In this document: one piece after another, positions 15,365 through 22,565 of the stretch
Layout: the number at the start of each line of letters is the position of its first letter
How positions within the stretch are numbered: position 1 is the first letter of the stretch
DNA from: a virus
Direction: 5' to 3' (one strand)
Length of the DNA: 46,616 nucleotides
IMG/VR virus record: IMGVR_UViG_3300020060_000013
Span: 1-46,616 of that record
Position numbers and translations under genes: made by a program
The notes under the pieces: generated by a model
What the model saw: only the letters and a program-made list of their open reading frames with translations
The model's database searches: none
What the model was told of the DNA's origin: nothing

Positions 15365-15810
15365 TTGTACGCCCATTCATGAGGAGTTTCTAGAGGCCAG
15401 ATAAACGCCAGATCCAACGGCGTCGTCAATGGCATGCGCCGTGCGTAATGTACCGGGTCAATACTGATCAATCGGCTGCGCTGAGTGGAGTGGAACATCG
15501 GGTTGCCGTACCACCACGGCGGCACTGGCGCGAGTGAGTAGCCGATGCGTCCGTACCAAGTGAACGCTCGGCGAACGCGTGGTTCCTCCCCGACACCGCG
15601 TCTCCGCAGCTCAGCTTCGGCACGTAGTACGTAGTGCAGCAGAGCGGCCGGTGCATCGGCCCACATGCGCACTTGACGCCCGTCGACCTTGCCACGCGGT
15701 ATGGCACGCAACGCGTCAAGACCTTGCCACACAACGTCTGCCAGGTGCGAATCATTTAGCGTTTGCACGTTCTGAGTGACGTTGGGAAACGGGCACCATA
15801 CGTTCATCAT
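15361..15810 (-). CDS. MSMEG_6728-like / pyrimidine dimer DNA glycosylase-related protein, 149 aa
   Basis: The residue pattern matches small actinobacterial proteins annotated as MSMEG_6728 family or pyrimidine dimer DNA glycosylase: NVWCPFPNVTQNVQTLNDSH, then ADVVWQGLDALRA, VRMWADAPAALLHY, and the C-terminal PPWWYGNPMFHSTQRSRLI with DPVHYARR and the terminal IWP. T4 endonuclease V is a distant functional comparison: repair of UV dimers by base flipping. The role in this phage is inferred. The start overlaps the primase-helicase stop as ATGA (15807-15810). Confidence 0.65.
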   Translation of the reverse strand: MMNVWCPFPNVTQNVQTLNDSHLADVVWQGLDALRAIPRGKVDGRQVRMWADAPAALLHYVLRAEAELRRRGVGEEPRVRRAFTWYGRIGYSLAPVPPWWYGNPMFHSTQRSRLISIDPVHYARRMPLTTPLDLAFIWPLETPHEWAYK

Positions 15811-18644
15811 GTCCGCTGCCTGTCTAGTCGCTTCACCACTTCGTTCAGGATTGGTTCCGAGCGGATGTAGCCCTTGCTGAGCCGACGAATGACGCGCCAG
15901 CCTTGCAAAACCCGAATGACCTCCTGCGCCTCGATCGGACTCATGCCACCGAATTCCACGAAGTCACGCATCTTGAACGGCCCACTGATGCACTGCTTGA
16001 GTGTCTCCAGAACATCCTCGTTAGCAGCCAGATAGTTGTTGACCGCCTTAGAATTCTTCTCCGCCATCTGACGTTCGTGAATAACGTTCTCGCTGTGCTC
16101 TAGGTACCCGAAAGATTCCATGCCGTAGAAAGCGTTCAGGAGCTTTTCCGCCGCGTCGACGTGTTCGAAATCGACCAGAATACATTCCCCAGTATCATCG
16201 GCGGAGAACAGTCGACCTGCAATCGCAACTGCCAGCCGCGCCAACTTAATACGAACATTCTCCGCTTGTACAAGGGGAGGGTCCGGTACGTATTTCTTGC
16301 CCAAGACCTGAGCGCGCTCCAGGACATAGTTCTCAACTCCTGATTCCCACAAGATCTGATCCTTGGTACGAGACCACACCCAGTTGATGAGCTGACCGCA
16401 CAACTTCGACGTGAACCGATGCTTGACGCGCGGTGGCCGACGGGCATTTATCTCCGCCGTACTAACATCTTCGCTGGCCACGACCAACGCGAAGTCAAAC
16501 CGAGCAACGTCTTCGGGGTTTTTCGCGAGCCCCTTGATGGCCTCCATGGCGCCGTTCGTATAGCTGTTCACGGTGACGCCCTCTACCGGATTAGCGATCC
16601 AAATCAATCGAGTCCGTGCCTTGGTCTCTGCTGATCGAATCTTATTGATCTGTGCTATCCCGGAGGAGCGAACCGAGCTCATCTGCTCGAGGATACCCTT
16701 GTCCGAGATTCCACCAAACTCATCGAGTACAACTAGCCGCCGGTCGTTGAGCGGAACCGTTCCCCAGCTCACCACCCAGGTATTGCTCATCTGCTGGACT
16801 CCTCCGACAAGCCCAGCAAACGTAGCGCCCTCACATGTCGTCATCACCCCGGCCCGATAGTGATGGCACAACCGCTTGGCAGCCTCACTCTTGCCCGTCC
16901 GCGTGTCCCCGATGACCAACAGCTCGAGCCAGCCCTTGCCGACGTCTTGGCCCTTGAAGTTGAAGTCCAACACGCTGTGCCACACCAAGTCGTACGCCAT
17001 GTGCAGCGCGGGGCGATGATAGATCTTAGTGACATTGGCTTCGAGATCTTCTACGATCTCCTTCATCTTCTCAATGCAGCTCTGATCGTCGTCCGGTTGA
17101 AAAGCCGTCAGATCCTCAAAGATCTTGTCCGTCATCTCGAACTTGTCAATGTCCGCGCCGCTGTTCTTGCTCTGCCACGTTTGCAGATTGCCACGTCCGT
17201 CTACGCTGGAGGTGACGTTCATTCCCACGAACTGGACCTTGGTATTGACGGGCGTCGTATGCGGCCCGACGTTGAAAACCTTCCGGTCAATTGACGTAGC
17301 ATCCCCGAACTGCTCATCCGCAGCCGGCACGACAATCAGCTCTTCAACACTGTAAACGTCCGGCTCTGCGATCTCCACGTCCGGACAGGTATGCGGAATG
17401 CCAACATGTTTCAGCAGCGTCCTGTTTCGGGCTTCGGTGCTCTTGTTGATTATCTCCAGGATGACCGGTTCGTGCTCAGGAATGTGAATCTCTTTGTGAT
17501 TGCGACCGCTAATAGGGCAACGCGCACACCGCGTACCACCACCCTCGTTGCAGTCAAACTCCACCCTGCGAGGCGCCACAAAGTTAGGAAATACCTTCCC
17601 AGCGATGGTCCCGCTAAAGGAAATAGCCTTTTCGTGATGAGTCGGGTCCATGGTGTTTTCTAGGCTGACCTTCTTCGCCTCGCCAATTCGAAGAGATGAC
17701 AGATGAGAAGTTCGGTTTACTTGTTCAGCAGCGGAGTGCATGAGCGAATAGAAGTCGCTAGCGGTGTAGCCCTGGTCTACGAAGTAGTTCGTGAGATCAT
17801 CTCCGCTCCCCTTGAGCGGTAGGTCAATAACGTGCACTTGCTTGGCGAACAGCTCGATGGCGTGGGTAATGCGCCGAGCCCCACGCCTCCCCGCGTCATC
17901 GCAGTCATAGCAGATGTAGACGATCTTGTCCTCAAACTCTTCATTCCAACGACTGTCCCATGCGCTCGCCCCGGCTGTGTGGGAGAGGGTGGGGAGGCCA
18001 TGTTGCCGGCCGATAATCATGTCCATCTCGCCCTCGGTGATGATGACCGAGTCGCTGGTATCAAGGATCTCTATTCCGAACAGCTGCCGAGCGCCAGTGC
18101 CTACCGCCCAAGACTTCATCTTGTCTTTGCCTTGGCGGGCATTGGGATTGTAGCGACGAACGTTGAGCAGAGCTCCGTCGCGGCCCCGAACAGGAATGGT
18201 GAACCGCTCCCCGTCCCAGCCTATCTGAAACTTCTCGAGAGTCTCTTTGGTCAAGCCGCGCTTCTCCCGCATCGTGCGCAGATGTTGGCGGCTAGCCATC
18301 AGGTTCTCTACAAATTCTTCAATGCGATCTTCGCTGGGTAGCTTGCCCGAAGCTACGTTAGAGGGGGCATCCTCGATGTGCCGAACCTTCCCGACCTTCT
18401 CTCCTCGAGAGATCTCCCCAGACTGCTTCATCATATTGACGAGATTCTTGACACTCATGCCGCCGCATTGGCTAAAGCACGTGAATACGCCCTCTTTGAA
18501 ATGGTAGCTAGCCGACGGGCTCTTCGATTGGCCAGGGTCCTCACATATCGGACAGTAGCCGCGCTGCTCGCCGTCGTCGTTGGCGTGGCCAATCAACCAC
18601 GGCGTTAGCTGATCACGAACTTTCTGAGGCGTTGGATTGCCCAT
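15807..18644 (-). CDS. DnaG-type primase fused to MCM-like AAA+ helicase, 945 aa
   Basis: The start is ATG 18644, preceded by AGAAGG at a good distance; a GTG at 18650 would add two residues and has no spaced ribosome site. In the numbering of that longer form, the N-terminus has the DnaG zinc motif (C33xxC36...C58xxxC62), then a TOPRIM core (IITEGEMD, E206; ICYDCDDAG, D249-D252). Residues 365-380 hold another Cys cluster (CNEGGGTRCARC). Then comes an AAA+ domain: Walker A GDTRTGKS (581-588), Walker B VVLDEFGG (D643-E644), sensor-1 IWIANP and an arginine-finger region ARFDFALVV. The order TTCEGATFAGL, VLDEF, RTRLIWIANP is MCM-like rather than DnaB/T7 gp4-like. It should make primers and unwind DNA at the fork. 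Confidence 0.9.
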   Translation of the reverse strand: MGNPTPQKVRDQLTPWLIGHANDDGEQRGYCPICEDPGQSKSPSASYHFKEGVFTCFSQCGGMSVKNLVNMMKQSGEISRGEKVGKVRHIEDAPSNVASGKLPSEDRIEEFVENLMASRQHLRTMREKRGLTKETLEKFQIGWDGERFTIPVRGRDGALLNVRRYNPNARQGKDKMKSWAVGTGARQLFGIEILDTSDSVIITEGEMDMIIGRQHGLPTLSHTAGASAWDSRWNEEFEDKIVYICYDCDDAGRRGARRITHAIELFAKQVHVIDLPLKGSGDDLTNYFVDQGYTASDFYSLMHSAAEQVNRTSHLSSLRIGEAKKVSLENTMDPTHHEKAISFSGTIAGKVFPNFVAPRRVEFDCNEGGGTRCARCPISGRNHKEIHIPEHEPVILEIINKSTEARNRTLLKHVGIPHTCPDVEIAEPDVYSVEELIVVPAADEQFGDATSIDRKVFNVGPHTTPVNTKVQFVGMNVTSSVDGRGNLQTWQSKNSGADIDKFEMTDKIFEDLTAFQPDDDQSCIEKMKEIVEDLEANVTKIYHRPALHMAYDLVWHSVLDFNFKGQDVGKGWLELLVIGDTRTGKSEAAKRLCHHYRAGVMTTCEGATFAGLVGGVQQMSNTWVVSWGTVPLNDRRLVVLDEFGGISDKGILEQMSSVRSSGIAQINKIRSAETKARTRLIWIANPVEGVTVNSYTNGAMEAIKGLAKNPEDVARFDFALVVASEDVSTAEINARRPPRVKHRFTSKLCGQLINWVWSRTKDQILWESGVENYVLERAQVLGKKYVPDPPLVQAENVRIKLARLAVAIAGRLFSADDTGECILVDFEHVDAAEKLLNAFYGMESFGYLEHSENVIHERQMAEKNSKAVNNYLAANEDVLETLKQCISGPFKMRDFVEFGGMSPIEAQEVIRVLQGWRVIRRLSKGYIRSEPILNEVVKRLDRQRT

Positions 18645-18885
18645 GCTCACCTTCTCTCAGAAGTCTCTGCGCCGCGTCAACGTCTGGTTCCCCTTCGGGA
18701 TAAGGCGTGTGACTGTGGCTGACAGGAATACCAATCCGATGACAGAGGAGATGAAGCTCATCGTGCTGTTCAAACCTCTGCGACAACGTTCCTTGCCCAG
18801 TAGAGCCCTCATGGTGACGATGCATGTGCTGGGAGAGAAGGCGACGAGCCTCGAAATACTCCGGAGGCTCTTTTGGCCTAGGCAT
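18613..18885 (-). CDS. Hypothetical protein, 90 aa, His-rich
   Basis: The ATG at 18885 overlaps the upstream gene by 8 bp; the C-terminus overlaps the primase-helicase start by 32 bp. The protein is His-rich (LLSQHMHRHHEGS, FEQHDELHLLCHR, SHSHTPYPEG), so metal binding is possible. No family recognised. Confidence 0.55.
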   Translation of the reverse strand: MPRPKEPPEYFEARRLLSQHMHRHHEGSTGQGTLSQRFEQHDELHLLCHRIGIPVSHSHTPYPEGEPDVDAAQRLLREGEHGQSNASESS

Positions 18886-19150
18886 CCCCGACCAGGGCGT
18901 TCACGAGATCCTGAATGTCCTTGGGGGCGTCTGCGCCGCGCGGCAGAGGCTGCGGGGATAGGTCCAGGGCGTCACTCTGGCGAAGTCCGAGATGAGCCTC
19001 AACGCCAGCGTTCCAGATCTCCTGATATAGCTCGTTCTTCGTCTTGCCGGTATAGCGACTGAGCATGTCGAAAAGGAATCCCAGTCGCACGGGCACCCAC
19101 ACCACGCACCTTCGAGAATCCTTTTTCACTTCAGACAAAGGGGTAGCCAC
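18878..19150 (-). CDS. Ribbon-helix-helix-like protein, 90 aa
   Basis: The GTG at 19150 has a well spaced GAGGAG site; the first in-frame codon, TTG at 19156, sits directly on that site. Residues 15-45 (RRCVVWVPVRLGFLFDML, SRYTGKTKNELYQEIWNAG) have the strand-helix-helix layout of a small ribbon-helix-helix DNA-binding protein. The C-terminus is Pro- and Asp-rich. It begins M-A-T-P like the HTH gene at 19181-19396, and the two leaders share GAGGA and sequence around the start. A regulator is plausible. Confidence 0.6.
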   Translation of the reverse strand: MATPLSEVKKDSRRCVVWVPVRLGFLFDMLSRYTGKTKNELYQEIWNAGVEAHLGLRQSDALDLSPQPLPRGADAPKDIQDLVNALVGDA

Positions 19151-19180
19151 TTTCAACTCCTCGATAATAGGAAAGATGGA

Positions 19181-19396
19181 TCACTTCAACCAACTCCATC
19201 TTTTATTTCGAATAATATTTCCTATGGTCGTCTGTGTGACGCCGAACTCCCTGGCCAAGGCAGCTCTGATTTCTCCTGCTGCCACCCTTTCCCTTACGCT
19301 TCTCACCTGTTCTTCAGTCAGTTTATTCTTCGGGTTCTTCTCGCCCATGTTATAACGAGAGCGTTCCCTATTCTCTTTGGGCATAGGAGTGGCCAT
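19181..19396 (-). CDS. Helix-turn-helix protein, 71 aa
   Basis: Residues 25-60 (KLTEEQVRSVRERVAAGEIR, AALAREFGVTQTTIGNIIRN, KRW) are a clear recombinase-type HTH: AALAREFGVTQTTIGNI. The basic N-terminus (PKENRERSRYNMG) and size suggest a small DNA-binding regulator or a nuclease-associated domain without its nuclease. A GAGGAA site precedes the ATG. Its 150-bp leader carries three TACTAG repeats and a hairpin. Confidence 0.75.
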   Translation of the reverse strand: MATPMPKENRERSRYNMGEKNPKNKLTEEQVRSVRERVAAGEIRAALAREFGVTQTTIGNIIRNKRWSWLK

Positions 19397-19473
19397 TACT
19401 AGTTCCTCAATGGGTACTAGATGAGATTGAGTTGAGAGAGTCTCTACTAGGGAGAATCACTAACTCTCTTTTT
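19397..19473. promoter_or_regulatory. Repeated TACTAG motifs and T-tailed hairpin in the HTH gene leader
   Basis: TACTAG occurs at 19397-19402, 19415-19420 and 19445-19450. A stem AGAGAGT/ACTCTCT (19435-19441 with 19463-19469) encloses an inner TCTC/GAGA stem and is followed on the plus strand by five T (19469-19473), the layout of a rightward terminator, though no rightward gene lies upstream. A weak leftward -10-like TAATAC is also present further upstream in the gap (19397-19546). Operator sites for the HTH protein are a possibility. Confidence 0.4.
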
Positions 19474-19546
19474 CTGAAGTTTTGGGTATTAGCGTTTGCC
19501 GGTTTGCACACACTGCCACACCGCCCAGCCGTACGCAAATCAACGG

Positions 19547-19789
19547 TCAGAGAGGACTCTGTTTCTTCGGTTCGGTGTTTCGGCCTCTCCGTCCTTCTCT
19601 GCAGAACTGAGTGGCTAGCCCCTCTAGATTCGTAGCGTGCATTCTTTTGTGATCGTGATCACACTCCGTGCTCTCGTGAAGAGCTTCATGCCTTCTCAGC
19701 ATCTCGAAGACAGAAGCTTTGAGAGAGTAATAGCTGTGATGCTCCGTAAAATGTTCTTTCATCATTCGGCCCGTCTCTTTGGCTGTCAT
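19547..19789 (-). CDS. His-rich hypothetical protein, 80 aa
   Basis: ATG 19789 follows GGGAG by five bases; a GTG two codons earlier lies on that site. The protein contains several His and acidic residues (FTEHHSYYSLKASVFEMLRR, HEALHESTECDHDHKRMH), and the order could bind a metal. It is the first leftward gene after the control region. Function unknown. Confidence 0.55.
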   Translation of the reverse strand: MTAKETGRMMKEHFTEHHSYYSLKASVFEMLRRHEALHESTECDHDHKRMHATNLEGLATQFCREGRRGRNTEPKKQSPL

Positions 19790-19899
19790 ATCCACTCCCG
19801 TCAGTTGAGCGCCACTCTATACCTATTTTGCATCAATGAGGGGGTCTCCTCTCTAGGGGGGGGGCTCGCCGCCAGCCAGATTCTATCAGCCTCTGTTTC

Positions 19900-19992
19900 C
19901 TACACGCACGCGAATGCGGACGCGCGCGTGTAAGAGCGCGTGCGGGCGCGCGCGTGTGCAGGCGCGCATTATGCGCGTACGTACGTGTGGTT
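19900..19992. repeat. Alternating purine-pyrimidine tract with palindromes in the control region
   Basis: About 90 bp consist almost wholly of GC/GT/CA alternation (ACGCGCGCGT, GGGCGCGCGCGTGTG), with short palindromes such as GCGCAT-T-ATGCGC and CGTACGTACG. It lies in the 285-bp gap (19796-20080) between the leftward genes and the only rightward gene. On the left is a run of nine G (19855-19863), on the right two TAGATC copies around 20005-20025. Such tracts can form Z-DNA or cruciforms; origin, operator or insulator function cannot be chosen from the sequence. Confidence 0.6.
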
Positions 19993-20068
19993 TATTTCGT
20001 AAAATAGATCTGCCTAATAGATCCCTGGGGGCCAGGAGACTCGACCACCTATTGACGGTAAACAAGTG

Positions 20069-20074
20069 TAGTAT
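20069..20074 (+). promoter_or_regulatory. Candidate -10 (TAGTAT) for a leaderless rightward transcript
   Basis: TAGTAT ends seven bases before the ATG at 20081, so transcription would begin at or next to the start codon. No Shine-Dalgarno is seen, which fits leaderless translation, common in actinobacteria. A TTGACG at 20052-20057 is only 11 bp upstream, too short for a normal sigma-70 spacer, and may be a regulator site. Confidence 0.4.
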
Positions 20075-20080
20075 GCGGCT

Positions 20081-20356
20081 ATGGGATATGCATTCGATAA
20101 GATTCAACTGAACAACCAACGCAAAATAATGGGTATGACCACTGAGGAGATGGCGCTAGATCTAGGGGTGTCTATCTCTTACATGAGAAAGCTCTTGCAC
20201 TCCAAGAAAGACGCCCTAACGATGTCTGAGATCCTCTTAGAGCGCCTAGAGGAGTTGGGCATCCCGCACGCAGACATCGGGGTTAACAAGAAGAGCGTCA
20301 ACCGCAAGCCTGGTCGACCCCGTAAGAATCCGGTGTGCCCGCACTGCGGCAAGTGA
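20081..20356 (+). CDS. Putative HTH regulator with AT-hook-like and zinc-knuckle-like tail, 91 aa (only rightward gene)
   Basis: Residues 14-55 (RKIMGMTTEEMALDLGVSIS, YMRKLLHSKKDALTMSEILL) form an XRE-like helix-turn-helix; RKPGRPRKNP (about 74-84) resembles an AT-hook, and CPHCGK ends the protein. It is the only gene on the plus strand, transcribed away from the leftward genes across a 285-bp spacer, the classic position of a repressor or switch gene. No integrase is in the window, so lysogeny cannot be inferred. It ends 157 bp before the convergent SSB-like gene. Confidence 0.75.
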   Translation: MGYAFDKIQLNNQRKIMGMTTEEMALDLGVSISYMRKLLHSKKDALTMSEILLERLEELGIPHADIGVNKKSVNRKPGRPRKNPVCPHCGK

Positions 20357-20468
20357 CCTCCCGCCCTCGCCTCCGCAGCCACGACCGACCCTAGGCCACC
20401 CGAGGGCGCACAAACCAGGGGTTCGGGCTACCACGGCGCGTCTATCGGGCTGAAATCGGCAAGCGAAA

Positions 20469-20488
20469 GCCCCCGCCGAAGCAGGGGC
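20469..20488 (-). terminator. Intrinsic terminator of the leftward recombination operon
   Basis: Read on the minus strand, GCCCCTGC-TTCG-GCGGGGGC forms an 8-bp stem (one mismatch) with a TTCG tetraloop, followed by TTTCGCTT. It lies 26 bp after the stop of the SSB-like gene and between two convergent genes, so it may also serve the rightward gene. The remaining 20357-20468 stretch shows no gene. Confidence 0.75.
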
Positions 20489-20513
20489 CGACGCCTATTC
20501 AGTTAGCTGTGGA

Positions 20514-21467
20514 TCAAAACGGCACGTCGTCGCTGCCGCCGCGCGTCTTGCGCTTGGTACCGACCGCGCGCCGCGTACGCTTCGGCGGCTCGGGCTCCTC
20601 CTCCGGCTCATCCTCGTCTTCGAGGGTTTCGAGGATGGCCTCGACGATGTCCTCGGCCTTCATGCCGCGTGTGATCTTGATCCCAAACTCGTCGCGTGCT
20701 CGCTTCTTCAGTGCGACCAATGTCATGTCCTCGAGCTCGGCGGCCAGCTCGTCTGGGTCGTAAGGCTCGTCCTCGTCCTCGTCGCCGTCCCCGTCCCCCT
20801 CCTCGTCCTCGTCTTCTGGCTCCGGTTCGGCTGCCTTACGCCGCGAACGAGAGGTGGTACGCCGAGCAGGCTTGGTCTCCTCCTCATCGTCTTCGTCCGT
20901 CTCGTCGGCGTCATCTTCGAGGTCATCGAGATCCTCGTCGTCGTCCTTGGCACGGCGGGTCTTCGTGGCGCCGTCCTTCAGCGGCATGAACGCCTGCATG
21001 CGGCCACGCCACTCACCTTCACCGTCTCCGTCCTCAGGAATGTACCGCTCGACCCCGACGCGGACAGTACACGGCTTGGCCTTCTTCACCAGTGCTGCGA
21101 ACGTGCCCTTGAGAGCGCCACCAGGCTTGGCCAGTCCGAGCGCCACCGCGATCTGCTGCTCACGCCACAGCGTCGTGGAGTCGTTGGTGTATTGGTAGTC
21201 CCGCCACCCGCTGACGTCGTCGCCGTTCTTGTTCTCACTGCCAGCCATCAGCTCGAAGGCCCAGCGGATGGACTCGCTGCCCTCCGCCGTTTCGTGGTTC
21301 TTGATCTCCACGAGCTTGCAGGTGTACAGACCCTTCGTGGGCTGCTCGTCCTGGTAGCCCTCGCCAGGTTCGCGATACTCCTCATCGCTGTAGTCACGGT
21401 CGAGGCGACCCTCGGTAGGCTCGCTCTTGCTGGCGCTGGTACGCGTACGCCGTGTTCGTGTTGCCAT
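20514..21467 (-). CDS. Phage single-stranded DNA-binding protein with SAP-like domain and SSB-type acidic tip, 317 aa
   Basis: Residues 35-150 are an OB-like region (GLYTCKLVEIKNHETAEGSE, SIRWAFELMAG, WRDYQYTNDSTTLWREQQIA), as in phage ssDNA-binding proteins of the DUF669-like type. A long acidic linker (DDDEDLDDLEDDADETDEDD) follows, then a helical segment (about 250-285, LAAELEDMTLVALKKRARDE, GMKAEDIVEAILE) of the SAP/Rho-N kind. The last residues are DDVPF, the pattern of the SSB C-terminal peptide that recruits partner proteins. The Sak4-like ATPase is the next gene upstream, a pairing common in phage recombination modules. GAAGGG precedes the ATG. Confidence 0.8.
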   Translation of the reverse strand: MATRTRRTRTSASKSEPTEGRLDRDYSDEEYREPGEGYQDEQPTKGLYTCKLVEIKNHETAEGSESIRWAFELMAGSENKNGDDVSGWRDYQYTNDSTTLWREQQIAVALGLAKPGGALKGTFAALVKKAKPCTVRVGVERYIPEDGDGEGEWRGRMQAFMPLKDGATKTRRAKDDDEDLDDLEDDADETDEDDEEETKPARRTTSRSRRKAAEPEPEDEDEEGDGDGDEDEDEPYDPDELAAELEDMTLVALKKRARDEFGIKITRGMKAEDIVEAILETLEDEDEPEEEPEPPKRTRRAVGTKRKTRGGSDDVPF

Positions 21468-21469
21468 GT

Positions 21470-22312
21470 CTAACCCTTCTTCGTTGTGCCGGTCTTACGA
21501 CCCTTCCCTGCCAGCGCTCTATCTGCCGCACTGACAAGATTCATGAGGTCCGGATTGTCAGCCTTTGCCGGCCAACCGTAACGGTTCTTAGCTAGGAAAT
21601 CCTTCCGCTTGCTCAAGTAGAGCCGATGAATCTCCTTGATGTCCGCGTCGTCATCGCCTTCTTCTTGCTGGCGTACGACGTCGTAGTAGCCCACCAGACT
21701 GACCATGCCGCATACCTTGCGGCTAAGAATGCCATTCTTGGCGCTGCCGATCATCGGCATCATCTGCGTATATTCCTCCTCGAGGTCATCATCATAGACC
21801 TCCAGCGGCATCACCTGCGCAGTGTAGAGAACGTTGATGGGCAGCCGGTTGAAGTCGTCAATGGCCGCCTTGGTCATGTTCCATACCCACGGATAGTCGT
21901 CGAGCGCAGGCTTGTACAGATGACGCGTTGTGGGCTTCTTCTCCTTCATTGCGCGCAATTGACTGCGCCAGAAGCACTCCTCCATCTCGCTGATGGAGTC
22001 CACGGTCACCCAGTCGTAGTCATCGCAACCAGTACCGACGTCCAGGTAGTTGTAGATCTCCAGATAATCCTCGCGGGTTCGGACCACGAACTCGTCAGCC
22101 TGGCTGCCCGCTACGATGGCGGACTCAGTGCCCTCCGCCTCGAAGGTGATGAACAGATTGTTGGGCAAGCCACCGGCCAGCGTGGTCTTACCGACGCCCG
22201 TGTCCCCGTATAGAAGCCAGTTGAAATAGGGGGCACGCTCGCCGAGCTTGGTGATAGCGGTTGGCCTAGCCCCGGGCTTGGGTCCGGCGGCCTTGCGCCT
22301 ACGTGGCGGCAT
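21470..22312 (-). CDS. Sak4-like RecA-family ATPase (single-strand annealing/recombination), 280 aa
   Basis: Walker A GDTGVGKT is at 36-43 (NWLLYGDTGVGKTTLAGGLP) and Walker B DWVTVDS at about 100-106, with a conserved ITFEAEGTE stretch between them. Size and order fit the AAA_24/Sak4-like RecA-core ATPases that work with phage SSB in recombination. The lengthy basic C-terminus (GKGRKTGTTKKG) may touch DNA. The ATG shares its A with the TAA of the upstream gene (TAATG). It is followed after 2 bp by the SSB-like gene. Confidence 0.85.
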   Translation of the reverse strand: MPPRRRKAAGPKPGARPTAITKLGERAPYFNWLLYGDTGVGKTTLAGGLPNNLFITFEAEGTESAIVAGSQADEFVVRTREDYLEIYNYLDVGTGCDDYDWVTVDSISEMEECFWRSQLRAMKEKKPTTRHLYKPALDDYPWVWNMTKAAIDDFNRLPINVLYTAQVMPLEVYDDDLEEEYTQMMPMIGSAKNGILSRKVCGMVSLVGYYDVVRQQEEGDDDADIKEIHRLYLSKRKDFLAKNRYGWPAKADNPDLMNLVSAADRALAGKGRKTGTTKKG

Positions 22313-22557
22313 TAGATCCGGCCACCGCCACCGATACCGGTGTGGTTGCCTTCGGGTACTGGATCACCCGCCGTGGCGAGGATGCTGTACTGCTGCGCCG
22401 CGTACTTGTGCTGACTCGCCATCATCGAGAGCTTCTCGAACTGGGCCGTGTGGTAGGCGATCTTCTCCCGACAGGTCTCCTTGATCCCCTCGATGTGAAC
22501 TCGAGCCGCGTCGTCCGGTTCGATGCCGGCGTCGAGGTCTTCCGGGGTGCTCTTCAT
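22312..22557 (-). CDS. Helical hypothetical protein, 81 aa
   Basis: AGGAGAG precedes the ATG. The protein is a single predicted helix pair (ARVHIEGIKETCREKIAYHT, AQFEKLSMMASQHKYAAQQY) with a Gly-rich end. It lies between the nuclease and the Sak4-like ATPase and may be an accessory factor; no family recognised. Confidence 0.6.
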   Translation of the reverse strand: MKSTPEDLDAGIEPDDAARVHIEGIKETCREKIAYHTAQFEKLSMMASQHKYAAQQYSILATAGDPVPEGNHTGIGGGGRI

Positions 22558-22565
22558 GATCTCTC

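Noticed and set aside
19435-19473. Rightward intrinsic terminator
   Set aside because: The hairpin and five T are real, but no rightward gene lies upstream, so I list it only as a possible regulatory hairpin.
20052-20074. Standard sigma-70 promoter TTGACG...TAGTAT for the rightward gene
   Set aside because: The spacer is only 11 bp; normal use needs 16-19. The -10 alone is kept as a candidate.
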